From Bacteroidota bacterium (GTDB lineage Bacteria > Bacteroidota > Bacteroidia > Chitinophagales > Chitinophagaceae): a stretch of 64,000 nucleotides of DNA. The stretch lies in contig JAFDZS010000009.1 of assembly GCA_018266775.1 (NCBI GenBank), positions 85,886 to 149,885 of the forward strand, read 5' to 3'. Both the position numbers and the translations under genes were made by a program. The notes beneath the pieces were generated by a model. It was not told where the DNA came from. It worked only from the letters and a program-made list of their open reading frames with translations, and did not search any database. Below, in pieces: positions 51,850-60,932 of the stretch (the stretch's first letter is position 1; each line of letters starts with the position of its first letter).

Positions 51850-54122
51850 TTTAGTGAACTGAATGATAAAGGTTTTGATGATGTGCCGCTTCCCCAGGAA
51901 GATGGCTTATCCTGTAAATATAAATCCAAAACGCCACCATTCATCAGCATTGCATAAGTAATATAATTTTTTTGATACTTCTCTTTATTCCACGTTGCCT
52001 TTGCAATATATTTTGCTGTTGCAGCAGCTTTATGGCAAACTACACGAAATGTTTTTCCATTGGTTAATTGAATGGCATAGTCATCATACAGTGGTGTACA
52101 CAATTGGTAATTGTTCGATACAGGATCAACCGGGTAAAAACCTAATGCTGCAAATACATACCAGGCGCTCATTTGCCCTGCATCATCATTTCCGCTTAAA
52201 CCACCGGGGCCATCGCTGTATTCATCCTGCAGAATTTGCTGTACACGGCTTTGTGTTTTGTAAGGTGCTGTTGTAAAGTTATACATGAAGGGAATTTGAT
52301 GCCCCGGTTCGTTGCCATGCCAGTATTCGTCTTTAAAAAATAAACTGTCCAACGCTGTTTGCAGTTTTTTCTCTCCGCCCATTAAATTAATAAGCCCTTT
52401 CACATCATGCGGCACATAAAAAGTATATTGTCTTGGTGTACCTTCTGTAATATAATTTTCTCTTCGGTCAGCGTTAAAATAATTTACCCATCTTTTATCT
52501 TTCATCCGTCCTCTTACCATGTGCACAGCTGTGTCAAAAACATTTTTATAATTAAATGCACGGTGATACAACGCTAAATAGTCGCTTTTCTTTTGCAGGC
52601 TGTTGGCCACTGTAGCCAATGCATAATCATCGTACGCATATTCCAGTGTACGGCTTACCTGTTCTTTTTTATGAAAGGCTTCGGGCACACTGTCTTCCAT
52701 GGGTATAAAACCATATTTCAAATAAGATTTTAATGCACGGCGACCCATCCCATTTTTGTATTCGGCATAATCTTGTGTAGTGTCAAAAGCATTCTTACGC
52801 ATTAATGCGTAAGCTTTTTGAATGTCGTAATTGCGAATACCTTTGGTGAATGCCGATGCAATAAATGCGGTGGCATGATCGCCAATCATTGCGGCAGTAT
52901 AACTGTTCCAGCAGGGAAAAATAGGCAACCATCCACCCTGTTCACCTTTTGCAATGAGTGATTGCACCAATTGATTGATCAACTGCGGTTGCAATATTTC
53001 AAATAAAGGCAACTGTGCCCTGTAAATATCCCACATGGAAAAATCATCGTAATAATTTCCATAGGTTAATTTCATGACACCGTCATTACCGGAGAATTTT
53101 GGATAACTGCCATCCACATCATTCATTAACCGCGGATGCTGCATGGCGTGATACATAGCAGTATAAAAGATTCGTTTATCTTTTTCACTACTGGTATTAA
53201 TTTGTATTTGTGATAATGCTTTTTCCCAGGTGGTGCTGCTCTCTTCACGAATAGTTGCAAAGCCGGCCGTTCTTAATTCGGTAATCAAATTTAGTTTTGC
53301 ATTTTCCATACTGGTAAAAGATGTTCCCATACGTATGCGCAACTGTTCTCCCTTTTGTAATGCAAAACCAATAAATGCGCCTATATCTTTTTTGTGCTGA
53401 ATCGTTTCTTCTTTAAAAACAGCATTGCCCGCAAATGTCCCTGCCACACCTTTGCTTCGTTCCACTTCAATATAAAACCATCCATTGAAACCAGCAGGTT
53501 GCCCCCAGCCCTGGTAAATGCGGTGCACCGGATTATAGCCGCTGATCACCCCGTGTTCAGGATCCACCTTAATAAAACCTTCACCATAATCGCTGTTGGG
53601 CGTGATGAGCAGATACAAACTGTCGTTACGCTGCATGGTGAATTGTATGAAGCCGCAACGCAATGTTGAAGTCATTTCCGCAGTAAAACTATTTGGGATA
53701 TCCAACTTATAATATGCGGGTGATATGATTTCATTTTTATGATCAAATACAACCGCATAATCCTTCGGATCAGTTTTTAATGTCCCCAATACCGGCATAA
53801 TGGTTACACTTCCATAATCCTGCGTACAGGAACCGCTGAGCCAGTGTGTGCCACGAAAACCGGTAAGCATTGAATCTTTATAAAAATAGGGCGGCTGGCA
53901 TTTTTGTTCTGTTAATCTGGTTTGTGCAGTCCATTGCGTCATAGCGAAAGGTAATGTTACTGCGGGTATCGTATTCGCATTCGCTTCGGAGCCTGCTTCA
54001 CTGTGTTTTTTTGCTGATGCTGTGGTGGATGGTGCAGTGCCGGATAAAGGCTGCACATAAGGCAGGAGTTGCTGGGCTTTGGTTTGCAGAAAAAAAACAC
54101 AGATGGTGGATGCTAAAAGCAT
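51846..54122 (-). CDS. Exported GH92 alpha-mannosidase
   Basis: GH92 enzymes are calcium-dependent exo-alpha-mannosidases acting on N-glycans and mannans. Motifs seen are GSVTIMPVLG near the N-terminus, DDFSMWDIYRAQLPL in the middle and GNEPGHQIPFMYN. Last comes the family hallmark GLSGNDDAGQMSAWYVFAALGFYPV close to the C-terminus. The frame is open to an ATG at 54197, but residues 7-20 of that version (ILKKLSIIHYPLFI) come from AT-rich TTATCCATTATCC filler. I prefer the ATG at 54122, which directly heads a signal peptide (MLLASTICVFFLQTKAQQ) and gives 758 aa. It overlaps GH95 by 4 bp. Confidence 0.9.
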   Translation of the reverse strand: MLLASTICVFFLQTKAQQLLPYVQPLSGTAPSTTASAKKHSEAGSEANANTIPAVTLPFAMTQWTAQTRLTEQKCQPPYFYKDSMLTGFRGTHWLSGSCTQDYGSVTIMPVLGTLKTDPKDYAVVFDHKNEIISPAYYKLDIPNSFTAEMTSTLRCGFIQFTMQRNDSLYLLITPNSDYGEGFIKVDPEHGVISGYNPVHRIYQGWGQPAGFNGWFYIEVERSKGVAGTFAGNAVFKEETIQHKKDIGAFIGFALQKGEQLRIRMGTSFTSMENAKLNLITELRTAGFATIREESSTTWEKALSQIQINTSSEKDKRIFYTAMYHAMQHPRLMNDVDGSYPKFSGNDGVMKLTYGNYYDDFSMWDIYRAQLPLFEILQPQLINQLVQSLIAKGEQGGWLPIFPCWNSYTAAMIGDHATAFIASAFTKGIRNYDIQKAYALMRKNAFDTTQDYAEYKNGMGRRALKSYLKYGFIPMEDSVPEAFHKKEQVSRTLEYAYDDYALATVANSLQKKSDYLALYHRAFNYKNVFDTAVHMVRGRMKDKRWVNYFNADRRENYITEGTPRQYTFYVPHDVKGLINLMGGEKKLQTALDSLFFKDEYWHGNEPGHQIPFMYNFTTAPYKTQSRVQQILQDEYSDGPGGLSGNDDAGQMSAWYVFAALGFYPVDPVSNNYQLCTPLYDDYAIQLTNGKTFRVVCHKAAATAKYIAKATWNKEKYQKNYITYAMLMNGGVLDLYLQDKPSSWGSGTSSKPLSFSSLK

Positions 54123-54262
54123 ACGGCGCACCGCTTGAATGAACAGTGGATAATGGATAATGGATAATTTTTTTAAGATGGAGTTATCAAATTTCATTTG
54201 GTGTCTTTAATAAATAAAATCAATTATCAATTATCCCGCAGGGCCCAGTGGGCAATTATCAA

Positions 54263-55828
54263 TTAATTCTTTTCTACAATAGTTGGCTGCAGAAATTTCC
54301 CCTCAGCCGTTACCTGTTTTATTTGTTGATGCTGCACATCATTCAATAAAACCGCATTGCGGTAGTCATTTCCATTCATTACAAATTTTATTTTTTTTAG
54401 CTGAATACCATCTGCATGACGGATGAATAATCCCCATACCGGCAACTCTCCAAACATCGAAAATTCAGGATAAGCTTTTTCTGCTTCCGTAATTTGTGCT
54501 GCAGCATTCATTGGGAAATATTGCATTGCCGTATCCGACACAGATGCATAATCTACCTGCACTTTTTTAATACCAATATTTTGTACCGCATGCCCCGGCA
54601 AACCGGTAACGGAAGAAGGAAATACATTGTGCCGGTAGATGATGGCCGCTGTATCTTTCCCTGAATTATTCCATGGCGAAACGCTTTGTACTGACCCTGT
54701 AACGGGCTTTATGCCGGGTGGATATTTTAATAAAGGCCCTTCCATTGGGTAACCGGCATCTGGTTTGCCTGCCGGTACCTGCACGTATAATTTTTGTATG
54801 CGGATATTGTTTACAGTACTGTATGCACTGTCATTATTTCGATGGCCCAGCCTGATGAATATGGCATTACCGGTATTGGTGGCGAATATTTTTTTGATAT
54901 CCACATTTTCCAAAAAGGCTCCATCAACAGATTCCAGTGCAACGGCAGAACGGTACGTATCATAGATGTACAAGTGTTTTACTTTAATTTTTCTGAAACC
55001 GCCATGTGATCCTGTGCCTATTTTAAATGCGTTGGCACTGGAACGCAAACGGCAGTGCGCTATAAAAATATTTTCACAGTAATCCTTTATTTCCGTTTCT
55101 GATTTAAGACAAATCGCATCGTCTGATGCATTGATATCGCAATGCGTGATGCGTACATTTTTACAGTTGTTGATGTCAATACCATCGTTGTTCCAGTATT
55201 CATTGCTGAGTACCGTTACATGATCAATGACAACATGATTGCACCGCCGGTATTCCTGTATCCATGATGCACCATTGATGAGATGAATGCCTTTGATAGT
55301 AACGTTTGTGCATTCTGTAAATAAAAGCAGTTTGGGCCGGTTTCTTTCTTCAGGTATTTTTACAGGCCATTGCCTGTCCGTTAATTGCCTGCCGGAAAGT
55401 AATTCAATTACATTTTGTACTACTGCTTTTCCACGGCCATCAATTGTTCCTTCACCTGTTATAGCAATATGATGTTGCGCCGTTGCAGCAATTAATGCGG
55501 CTGCCGAAGCCGTACCATAATCTAACCTGCTGGTGGTGGCGAGCAATACTGCATTTTTTTCCAGATGCAACTCCACATCCGATTTCAATTGCAGTACACC
55601 TGTTACAAAATTTCCCGCAGGCACCACTACCCTTCCACCTTTTTTCGCAGCATCATCTATAGCTTGTTGTATTGCCGCTGTATTATTTGTACTGCTGTCT
55701 GGTTTTGCGCCGTAAGCAGTAATGTTGAAAGTATTTCTTTGCTGCGCAGCGAGTACAGCAGGAATAGTGCAGCACATTGCGAACACCAGTACGTGCTTTA
55801 TCTTTTTATTCAATTGATCAATACGCAT
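54263..55828 (-). CDS. Exported GH28 family glycosidase-like protein (copy 2)
   Basis: This 521-aa beta-helix protein has a signal peptide (ending VLAAQ, about residue 29). It keeps the GH28 opening block FNITAYGAKPDSSTNN at about 34-49 and the acidic motifs WNNDGID at 212-218 and ASDDAIC at 234-240. As in copy 1, GHG is missing (SANAFKIGTGSHG, about 264-276). A charged insert (about 145-165, GRQLTDRQWPVKIPEERNRPK) and a long C-terminal extension (about 360-521) distinguish it from copy 1. It may act on a decorated galacturonide or another uronide. Its start overlaps the end of GH89 by 11 bp; 140 bp separate it from GH92. Confidence 0.8.
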   Translation of the reverse strand: MRIDQLNKKIKHVLVFAMCCTIPAVLAAQQRNTFNITAYGAKPDSSTNNTAAIQQAIDDAAKKGGRVVVPAGNFVTGVLQLKSDVELHLEKNAVLLATTSRLDYGTASAAALIAATAQHHIAITGEGTIDGRGKAVVQNVIELLSGRQLTDRQWPVKIPEERNRPKLLLFTECTNVTIKGIHLINGASWIQEYRRCNHVVIDHVTVLSNEYWNNDGIDINNCKNVRITHCDINASDDAICLKSETEIKDYCENIFIAHCRLRSSANAFKIGTGSHGGFRKIKVKHLYIYDTYRSAVALESVDGAFLENVDIKKIFATNTGNAIFIRLGHRNNDSAYSTVNNIRIQKLYVQVPAGKPDAGYPMEGPLLKYPPGIKPVTGSVQSVSPWNNSGKDTAAIIYRHNVFPSSVTGLPGHAVQNIGIKKVQVDYASVSDTAMQYFPMNAAAQITEAEKAYPEFSMFGELPVWGLFIRHADGIQLKKIKFVMNGNDYRNAVLLNDVQHQQIKQVTAEGKFLQPTIVEKN

Positions 55829-58022
55829 TGCGTATGGTGTTTTGATATTTTTGGTACAATGCTGTTACCACTTTCAATAAATCGCCTGTTGTTGTTACAG
55901 GATAATCCTTTCTTGCATTCACCCAATGCCACTCCCAGTTTTTCATTTGTTGTGTAAATTTTTCATTATCCATTTCTTTTCCTTCCTCCATTGCTTTTGT
56001 TGCTGCGGCAAAAAACTGTTGCCAGCGGGGCACATAAAAATCATTGATCAATCCGCTCCATTGGCGGCAGGCATATTCATTCAACGGACAATTCTTATCT
56101 CCCCATAGCGTAATCAAATCTTTTGCGTTGAATTCATACAATGCTTTTTCTTTTTCCGCAGCACCATTTCTTCTTGCAGCTGCAATCCATGGGCCTAATA
56201 AAAAATCTTTCCTTGTAGCCAGTAGCCGATCCATGTCTTTCATCAATGCAATAAATGCGGTACTGTATTGCTGAAACGCTCTGCTATCTTTTGCATGGTA
56301 CGCATTTACTATTTGGCGTTGCAATGGCAATGCATAATTTGCCAGTACCTGTCTTGCCACATCAACTAAATCGAAACGAAAACCATCACTGTTTTTGCAT
56401 GCAGGAATGGCTTTCATCATGGCATCCCATGCCGGTAATAAATCTTTTGCATCATAATTTAACCGGGTATTGGCCCATTGTCTTAATGAATCCAGTGTTG
56501 GCCTTGCCTGGATGATGGACTCCGCACCGTCACGTTTGTATTTATTTGCAGGCACCGTGTACACTGTATTGCGTAATACATTCCATGCTGTTGCTGTATT
56601 GTTATCCAACACTCCATACCGGTTGGTGATGTATTGCTTTATCCATTCGTTTACATCAATCGGTTGATCGTTCCATGTATTATTCGTCATCAATTCATAC
56701 AATACAGGATTTTGTTCAATGCCTTCCATCGTTAATCCAATGCCTTTCATTTGGCCGCTTTGTGCATCATGCAATGCTTTTGCAGGTTCGGTGGCCACTG
56801 TTTCCATTCTGCCGAACAAATTAGTGTTGCCTCCAAAATTGTTCAGCATATTCCAAATCCATGGTTTGCCATAAAATGCACGGGTGCGTTTCCATACCGG
56901 TTCAATTTCTGTAGCCAGGTCGAGTACAATCATCTTATTATTGGGCACTGCATTCAGTAACGCTTCTGTTTGTGGTTCTTTCCAGAATTTCCGGTCGCTG
57001 TAAAACAGCCAGCCCTGCATTACCCAGATGGCCGCAGTATCTGCCTGGCGCATGCCTTCATATACTCTTGCGCTGAGCTTGCCCAGGAATTCCGGTTCAC
57101 TGCCGGGCGGTTCGTTTTCATTAAAGGTATCAGCAGAATATAAATGATCTGTTCCGAGTAATTCCGTTTGTTGCTGCAAAAAATGTTTTCCGATTTGTGC
57201 AAACATCGGGTCTTCTGAATCTAATATATACGTGTCTGCAAAACCGTTAGTCCAGTTGGTTTGCTTTAATTTTGCGTTGGGAAATTTTGTTTTGAATGCT
57301 GCGGGCACATGGCCGGTAAAAGCAGGCAGTACGGGTTTCATACCCAATGCCCGTTCTCTTGCAATAATTTTTTGCTGCAGTGCAAAATGATTTTTCATCC
57401 AGGATAAGGGTAATGGCCCACCCCAACCATCCAAATTGCCCATCCAGAACCAGGAGAAATAAGAAGGCCCGCAGAAGAAATTGGCAAGCTCTGCATCGGT
57501 AAAACCCATTTCTTTATATACGAGGTACCAGGTGTATTCTTCTCCCGTTATTGATAATGGCATATTGATGCCATGCAGCGCCATCCAGTCTATTTCTTTT
57601 TCCCAGCGGTTCCAGTCCCACCAGCTCATGCTGTAATTGAATGTACAATAGTTGAGATAGTAGCGGTATTCATAAGGTGTGTTTTTGTGTATTCGTTTCT
57701 TCGGTAATGGCAGTATTGCCGGTAAATGCATATTCACGCCATTCCAGGTAATTTGTGTATGACAAAATTCATTGAGATAATAATACAATGCTGATGCCAC
57801 CGCAACGCCATTATTTCCACGCAGTACAATACTGTTCCCTTTGCGGTCAATTTCAAACACATCTTTATCATTTTCTTTTGGTACAATTTCCAGTATAAAC
57901 TGTTTACTGTGTTGCGGAACTATACGCTGTAACAATTGCATTGCATCACCCAGCCAGTTTTGTGCCGCTGCAGTTGTTACGATGCCACAAAAAATAAAGC
58001 CTGTGAAAATAATTTTTCTCAT
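55818..58022 (-). CDS. Exported GH89 alpha-N-acetylglucosaminidase (NAGLU-like)
   Basis: The 734-aa enzyme has a signal peptide (ending TTAAAQ, about residue 21) and three parts as in human NAGLU: a small N-terminal domain, a TIM barrel and a helical C-terminal domain. Signature segments are YRYYLNYCTFNYSMSWWDWNRWE (about 103-125), the active-site strand SADTFNENEPP (about 300-310) and WIWNMLNNFGGNTNLFGRM followed by GLTMEGIEQNP, holding the second glutamate. It releases terminal alpha-GlcNAc. It lies immediately downstream of an SSS symporter and near an HGSNAT-like acyltransferase, and overlaps GH28 copy 2 by 11 bp. Confidence 0.92.
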   Translation of the reverse strand: MRKIIFTGFIFCGIVTTAAAQNWLGDAMQLLQRIVPQHSKQFILEIVPKENDKDVFEIDRKGNSIVLRGNNGVAVASALYYYLNEFCHTQITWNGVNMHLPAILPLPKKRIHKNTPYEYRYYLNYCTFNYSMSWWDWNRWEKEIDWMALHGINMPLSITGEEYTWYLVYKEMGFTDAELANFFCGPSYFSWFWMGNLDGWGGPLPLSWMKNHFALQQKIIARERALGMKPVLPAFTGHVPAAFKTKFPNAKLKQTNWTNGFADTYILDSEDPMFAQIGKHFLQQQTELLGTDHLYSADTFNENEPPGSEPEFLGKLSARVYEGMRQADTAAIWVMQGWLFYSDRKFWKEPQTEALLNAVPNNKMIVLDLATEIEPVWKRTRAFYGKPWIWNMLNNFGGNTNLFGRMETVATEPAKALHDAQSGQMKGIGLTMEGIEQNPVLYELMTNNTWNDQPIDVNEWIKQYITNRYGVLDNNTATAWNVLRNTVYTVPANKYKRDGAESIIQARPTLDSLRQWANTRLNYDAKDLLPAWDAMMKAIPACKNSDGFRFDLVDVARQVLANYALPLQRQIVNAYHAKDSRAFQQYSTAFIALMKDMDRLLATRKDFLLGPWIAAARRNGAAEKEKALYEFNAKDLITLWGDKNCPLNEYACRQWSGLINDFYVPRWQQFFAAATKAMEEGKEMDNEKFTQQMKNWEWHWVNARKDYPVTTTGDLLKVVTALYQKYQNTIRNAY

Positions 58023-58032
58023 ACAATTAAAT

Positions 58033-59676
58033 TTACCAATATACCGTATACAATGCTGCTAAGATACCACAGATAATAAGTGATCCCACTATAAAACCAG
58101 GCGTTACTTTAAATAAACTGGTATCCATTTCTATGTTGTGAGAATCTTTATCACTTTTTGGATAGCGTAAACTCATTGCCACCATCATAATCACTACTGC
58201 AAAAAAGGTGATCGTCATCCTGTCAAGAAAAGGATAATTGGGGAATGCGCCGTTGGTCCATTGTGGTAAAAACTTTAATACGGTTGAAACGGGCACGGTA
58301 AGCAATGCGCCGGCTAAACCTGCGGCAGCTGTGGTTCTTTTCCAAAACATGCCCAATAAGAAAATGGCCAGCACGCCTGGTGAGAAAAACCCAGCGTATT
58401 CCTGTATGAATTGATAAGCCTGGTCCAATGTTTTTAATTGTGGCGCAACCAATGCAGCTACAAGCATAGAAATAATCACTGCCCATCTTCCGGTTAATAC
58501 CATTTTCTTTTCTGAAGCATCCTGGTTAATATATTTCTTATAGATGTCCAATGAAAATATGGTGGAGATACTATTGGCTTTTCCTGCAAGTGATGCTACG
58601 ATGGCTGCAGTTAATGCGGCGAAAGCAACACCTTTTAATCCGGCCGGCAATAAGTTCATCAATGTGGGATAAGCATGGTCTGGTTTTAAAACAGGATGAT
58701 GAGGATCTGAGAAATCAAGCATTTCATTTTGAAACATGCCATTGTGATGCATCACATACATCGCAATGCCGGGCAGTACCGCAATAACAGGCACCAGTAA
58801 TTTTAAAAACGCTGCAAATAAAATTCCTTTGCGTGCCGTCTTCAAATCTGCACCCAATGCCCGTTGTACGATGTATTGGTTGCAACCCCAATAGGCCAGG
58901 TTATTAATGAGCATGCCGCCAATTAAAACAGATAAACCCGGCAGTTCCATGTAATGCGGATTGGATTTATCCAGTATCATGTGAAAATGTTCAGGCGCCT
59001 GTTGTTTTAAAATAGCCAGGCCTTTGAAAATATCTTTTCCAAAACCAAATTGCTCTGATAATAATGATAATGCCAGGTATGTTGTCACCAATCCACCAAT
59101 CACCAATACCAAAACCTGGAATACATCTGTATATCCAATCACTTTCATTCCACCCAATGTTACCACAACAGAAAAAATACTCAGGCCAACAATACACCAT
59201 TCAAAACTGATAGGTGCTATGGAGGAAATGGCCAGCGCACCGAGATAAATAATGGAAGTAAGGTTTACAAATACATACACCAGCAACCATATCACCGCCA
59301 TGATGGTACTTACCAAACCATTGTACCGCTGTGATAAAAACTGCGGCATCGTGAAAATCTTATTCTTTAAATACATGGGAATGATGAACACTGCAACAAT
59401 GATGAGCGTTGCGGCTGCCATCCATTCATAAGTAGAAATAGCCAAACCAATTTCGTAACCGGAACCGCTCATGCCAATAAAATGTTCTGCTGAAATATTG
59501 GAAGCAATCAATGAGGCACCAATGGCCCACCAGGTAAGTGAACCTTCTGCCAGAAAAAAATCTTTTGAACTGGTGGCGGCTGCTTTCTTCTTTTTATAAA
59601 TATAAATACCATAAGCTGACACCAGGATGAAATACACCGCGAAGACGATGTAATCTGCAATTTGTAATTTGTTCAT
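58033..59676 (-). CDS. Sodium/solute symporter (SSS family, SGLT-like)
   Basis: The 547-aa inner-membrane protein has about 14 hydrophobic helices of the sodium/solute symporter family. It opens with ADYIVFAVYFILVSAYGIYIYKKKK. The family motifs follow: FFLAEGSLTWWAIGASLIASNISAEHFIGMSGSGYEIG (about 40-77, sodium-binding region) and PAGLKGVAFAALTAAIVASLAGKANSISTIFSLDIY (about 338-373). It would import a monosaccharide released by the locus, as vSGLT imports galactose. It starts 44 bp after the acyltransferase gene and ends 10 bp before GH89, in the same operon. The sugar could be GlcNAc, fucose or galactose. Confidence 0.9.
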   Translation of the reverse strand: MNKLQIADYIVFAVYFILVSAYGIYIYKKKKAAATSSKDFFLAEGSLTWWAIGASLIASNISAEHFIGMSGSGYEIGLAISTYEWMAAATLIIVAVFIIPMYLKNKIFTMPQFLSQRYNGLVSTIMAVIWLLVYVFVNLTSIIYLGALAISSIAPISFEWCIVGLSIFSVVVTLGGMKVIGYTDVFQVLVLVIGGLVTTYLALSLLSEQFGFGKDIFKGLAILKQQAPEHFHMILDKSNPHYMELPGLSVLIGGMLINNLAYWGCNQYIVQRALGADLKTARKGILFAAFLKLLVPVIAVLPGIAMYVMHHNGMFQNEMLDFSDPHHPVLKPDHAYPTLMNLLPAGLKGVAFAALTAAIVASLAGKANSISTIFSLDIYKKYINQDASEKKMVLTGRWAVIISMLVAALVAPQLKTLDQAYQFIQEYAGFFSPGVLAIFLLGMFWKRTTAAAGLAGALLTVPVSTVLKFLPQWTNGAFPNYPFLDRMTITFFAVVIMMVAMSLRYPKSDKDSHNIEMDTSLFKVTPGFIVGSLIICGILAALYTVYW

Positions 59677-59720
59677 TAGAGATATAGTTTGCTGTCGTTA
59701 ATTTGTCTGTCTGTTTACTA

Positions 59721-60932
59721 TTATATTTTCAGGAACCATTTCTTCCTGTATAAAAAATACAATGCGGCACATTGAATAATGGTAACGCCTGTCCACAACA
59801 AAGGCTGGTGCCACATTTCCGGTGCTTTATCTACCAGTCCGCCAAAAATGAATTGTGATGTGGATTCAAAATCTACCAATCCATGCGCTGCCATATAAAT
59901 TAAAATGGAATTACAACCAATCCACACCATTGGCATACTCCATCGTTTCCATCCCACCACATCAATAATGTAATAAAATATGGCAAAGAGCAACATACTC
60001 CATCCGCCTGCATACAACACAAAAGACCCCGTCCACATATTTTTATTGATGGGAAAAACAGTATTCCATGCTAAACCCAATAACAACAGTACAGCCCCGC
60101 CTGCAAACAATGCAATGGCCTTGTACGTTGTGCTGAGTTTTTCATGTTGCAATAATTGCCCGGTAAAGATGCCCAGCATGGCAGAACCGATAGCGGGCAG
60201 CGTTGATAAAATTCCTTCCGGATCGTACACACCACGGTGCAGCTTACCCGGCAATAATATCCGGTCGATATACGCTTCCAAATTTCCTTCCGGTGTTAAT
60301 ACACCAGCGCCATAGCCTGGTATCGGAATCCACATCATGGCCAACCAATAGGCCAATAGTATACCCACAAACCAAATGATCTGTGCACGCAGTGATGTGT
60401 TCAGGTAAATGATGGCTGCAAAAAAACAACTCAACGCAATGCGGCCGAGTACACTGGCCATGCGGGTATGTGCATAGTCCTGCCATTTGAATAAACCATT
60501 CACCACCATGCCCAGGAAAATTAAAATGAGTGTGCGCTTAATTAATGAACGGTAAATTTTTTTCCTGGCAATGGCTTTATTCACTCCCGCCTGTTGCAAT
60601 TGTTTGGTATAAGACAAAGGCATGGATATACCGGCAATAAAAATAAATAATGGAAAGATGACATCATAAAAAGTAAATCCATTCCATGGTGTATGATGCA
60701 ACTGGTTGCTGATGCCTACTGCTATTCGTTCCCAAAAATTTAAGTCCCCATTTACAGCAATCTGCCAGTCTGCAGGGTTGCGGTATAAATGATGATTAGT
60801 GAGTACAATATTGGCGAGGCCGTGAAAAATCTCTTCGCCGCTGATGATCCAGAACATATCAAAACCACGCAATGCATCAAGCGATATCAATCTGCCTGCA
60901 ACGGGATTTTGTATAGCGGTGTTCGTGGCCAT
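59721..60932 (-). CDS. HGSNAT-like (COG4299/DUF5009) membrane N-acyltransferase
   Basis: This 403-aa protein has about ten hydrophobic helices and belongs to the family of heparan-alpha-glucosaminide N-acetyltransferase. The family opening is RLISLDALRGFDMFWIISGEE (about 14-34), and WNGFTFYDVIFPLFIFIAGISMPLS at about 83-107 is the conserved second block. In lysosomes the homologue uses cytosolic acetyl-CoA to N-acetylate terminal glucosamine across the membrane. Bacterial members are little studied. Its ATG overlaps the stop of the upstream toroid gene (TAATG), and GH89 lies two genes downstream. Acetylating glucosamine ends so that GH89 can remove them is the natural hypothesis. Confidence 0.8.
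   Translation of the reverse strand: MATNTAIQNPVAGRLISLDALRGFDMFWIISGEEIFHGLANIVLTNHHLYRNPADWQIAVNGDLNFWERIAVGISNQLHHTPWNGFTFYDVIFPLFIFIAGISMPLSYTKQLQQAGVNKAIARKKIYRSLIKRTLILIFLGMVVNGLFKWQDYAHTRMASVLGRIALSCFFAAIIYLNTSLRAQIIWFVGILLAYWLAMMWIPIPGYGAGVLTPEGNLEAYIDRILLPGKLHRGVYDPEGILSTLPAIGSAMLGIFTGQLLQHEKLSTTYKAIALFAGGAVLLLLGLAWNTVFPINKNMWTGSFVLYAGGWSMLLFAIFYYIIDVVGWKRWSMPMVWIGCNSILIYMAAHGLVDFESTSQFIFGGLVDKAPEMWHQPLLWTGVTIIQCAALYFLYRKKWFLKI

Noticed and set aside
54123-54197. Longer N-terminus for GH92
   Set aside because: The extra residues are encoded by TTATCCATTATCC-type filler seen in other gaps, and the internal ATG directly heads a good signal peptide. The longer form cannot be fully excluded.
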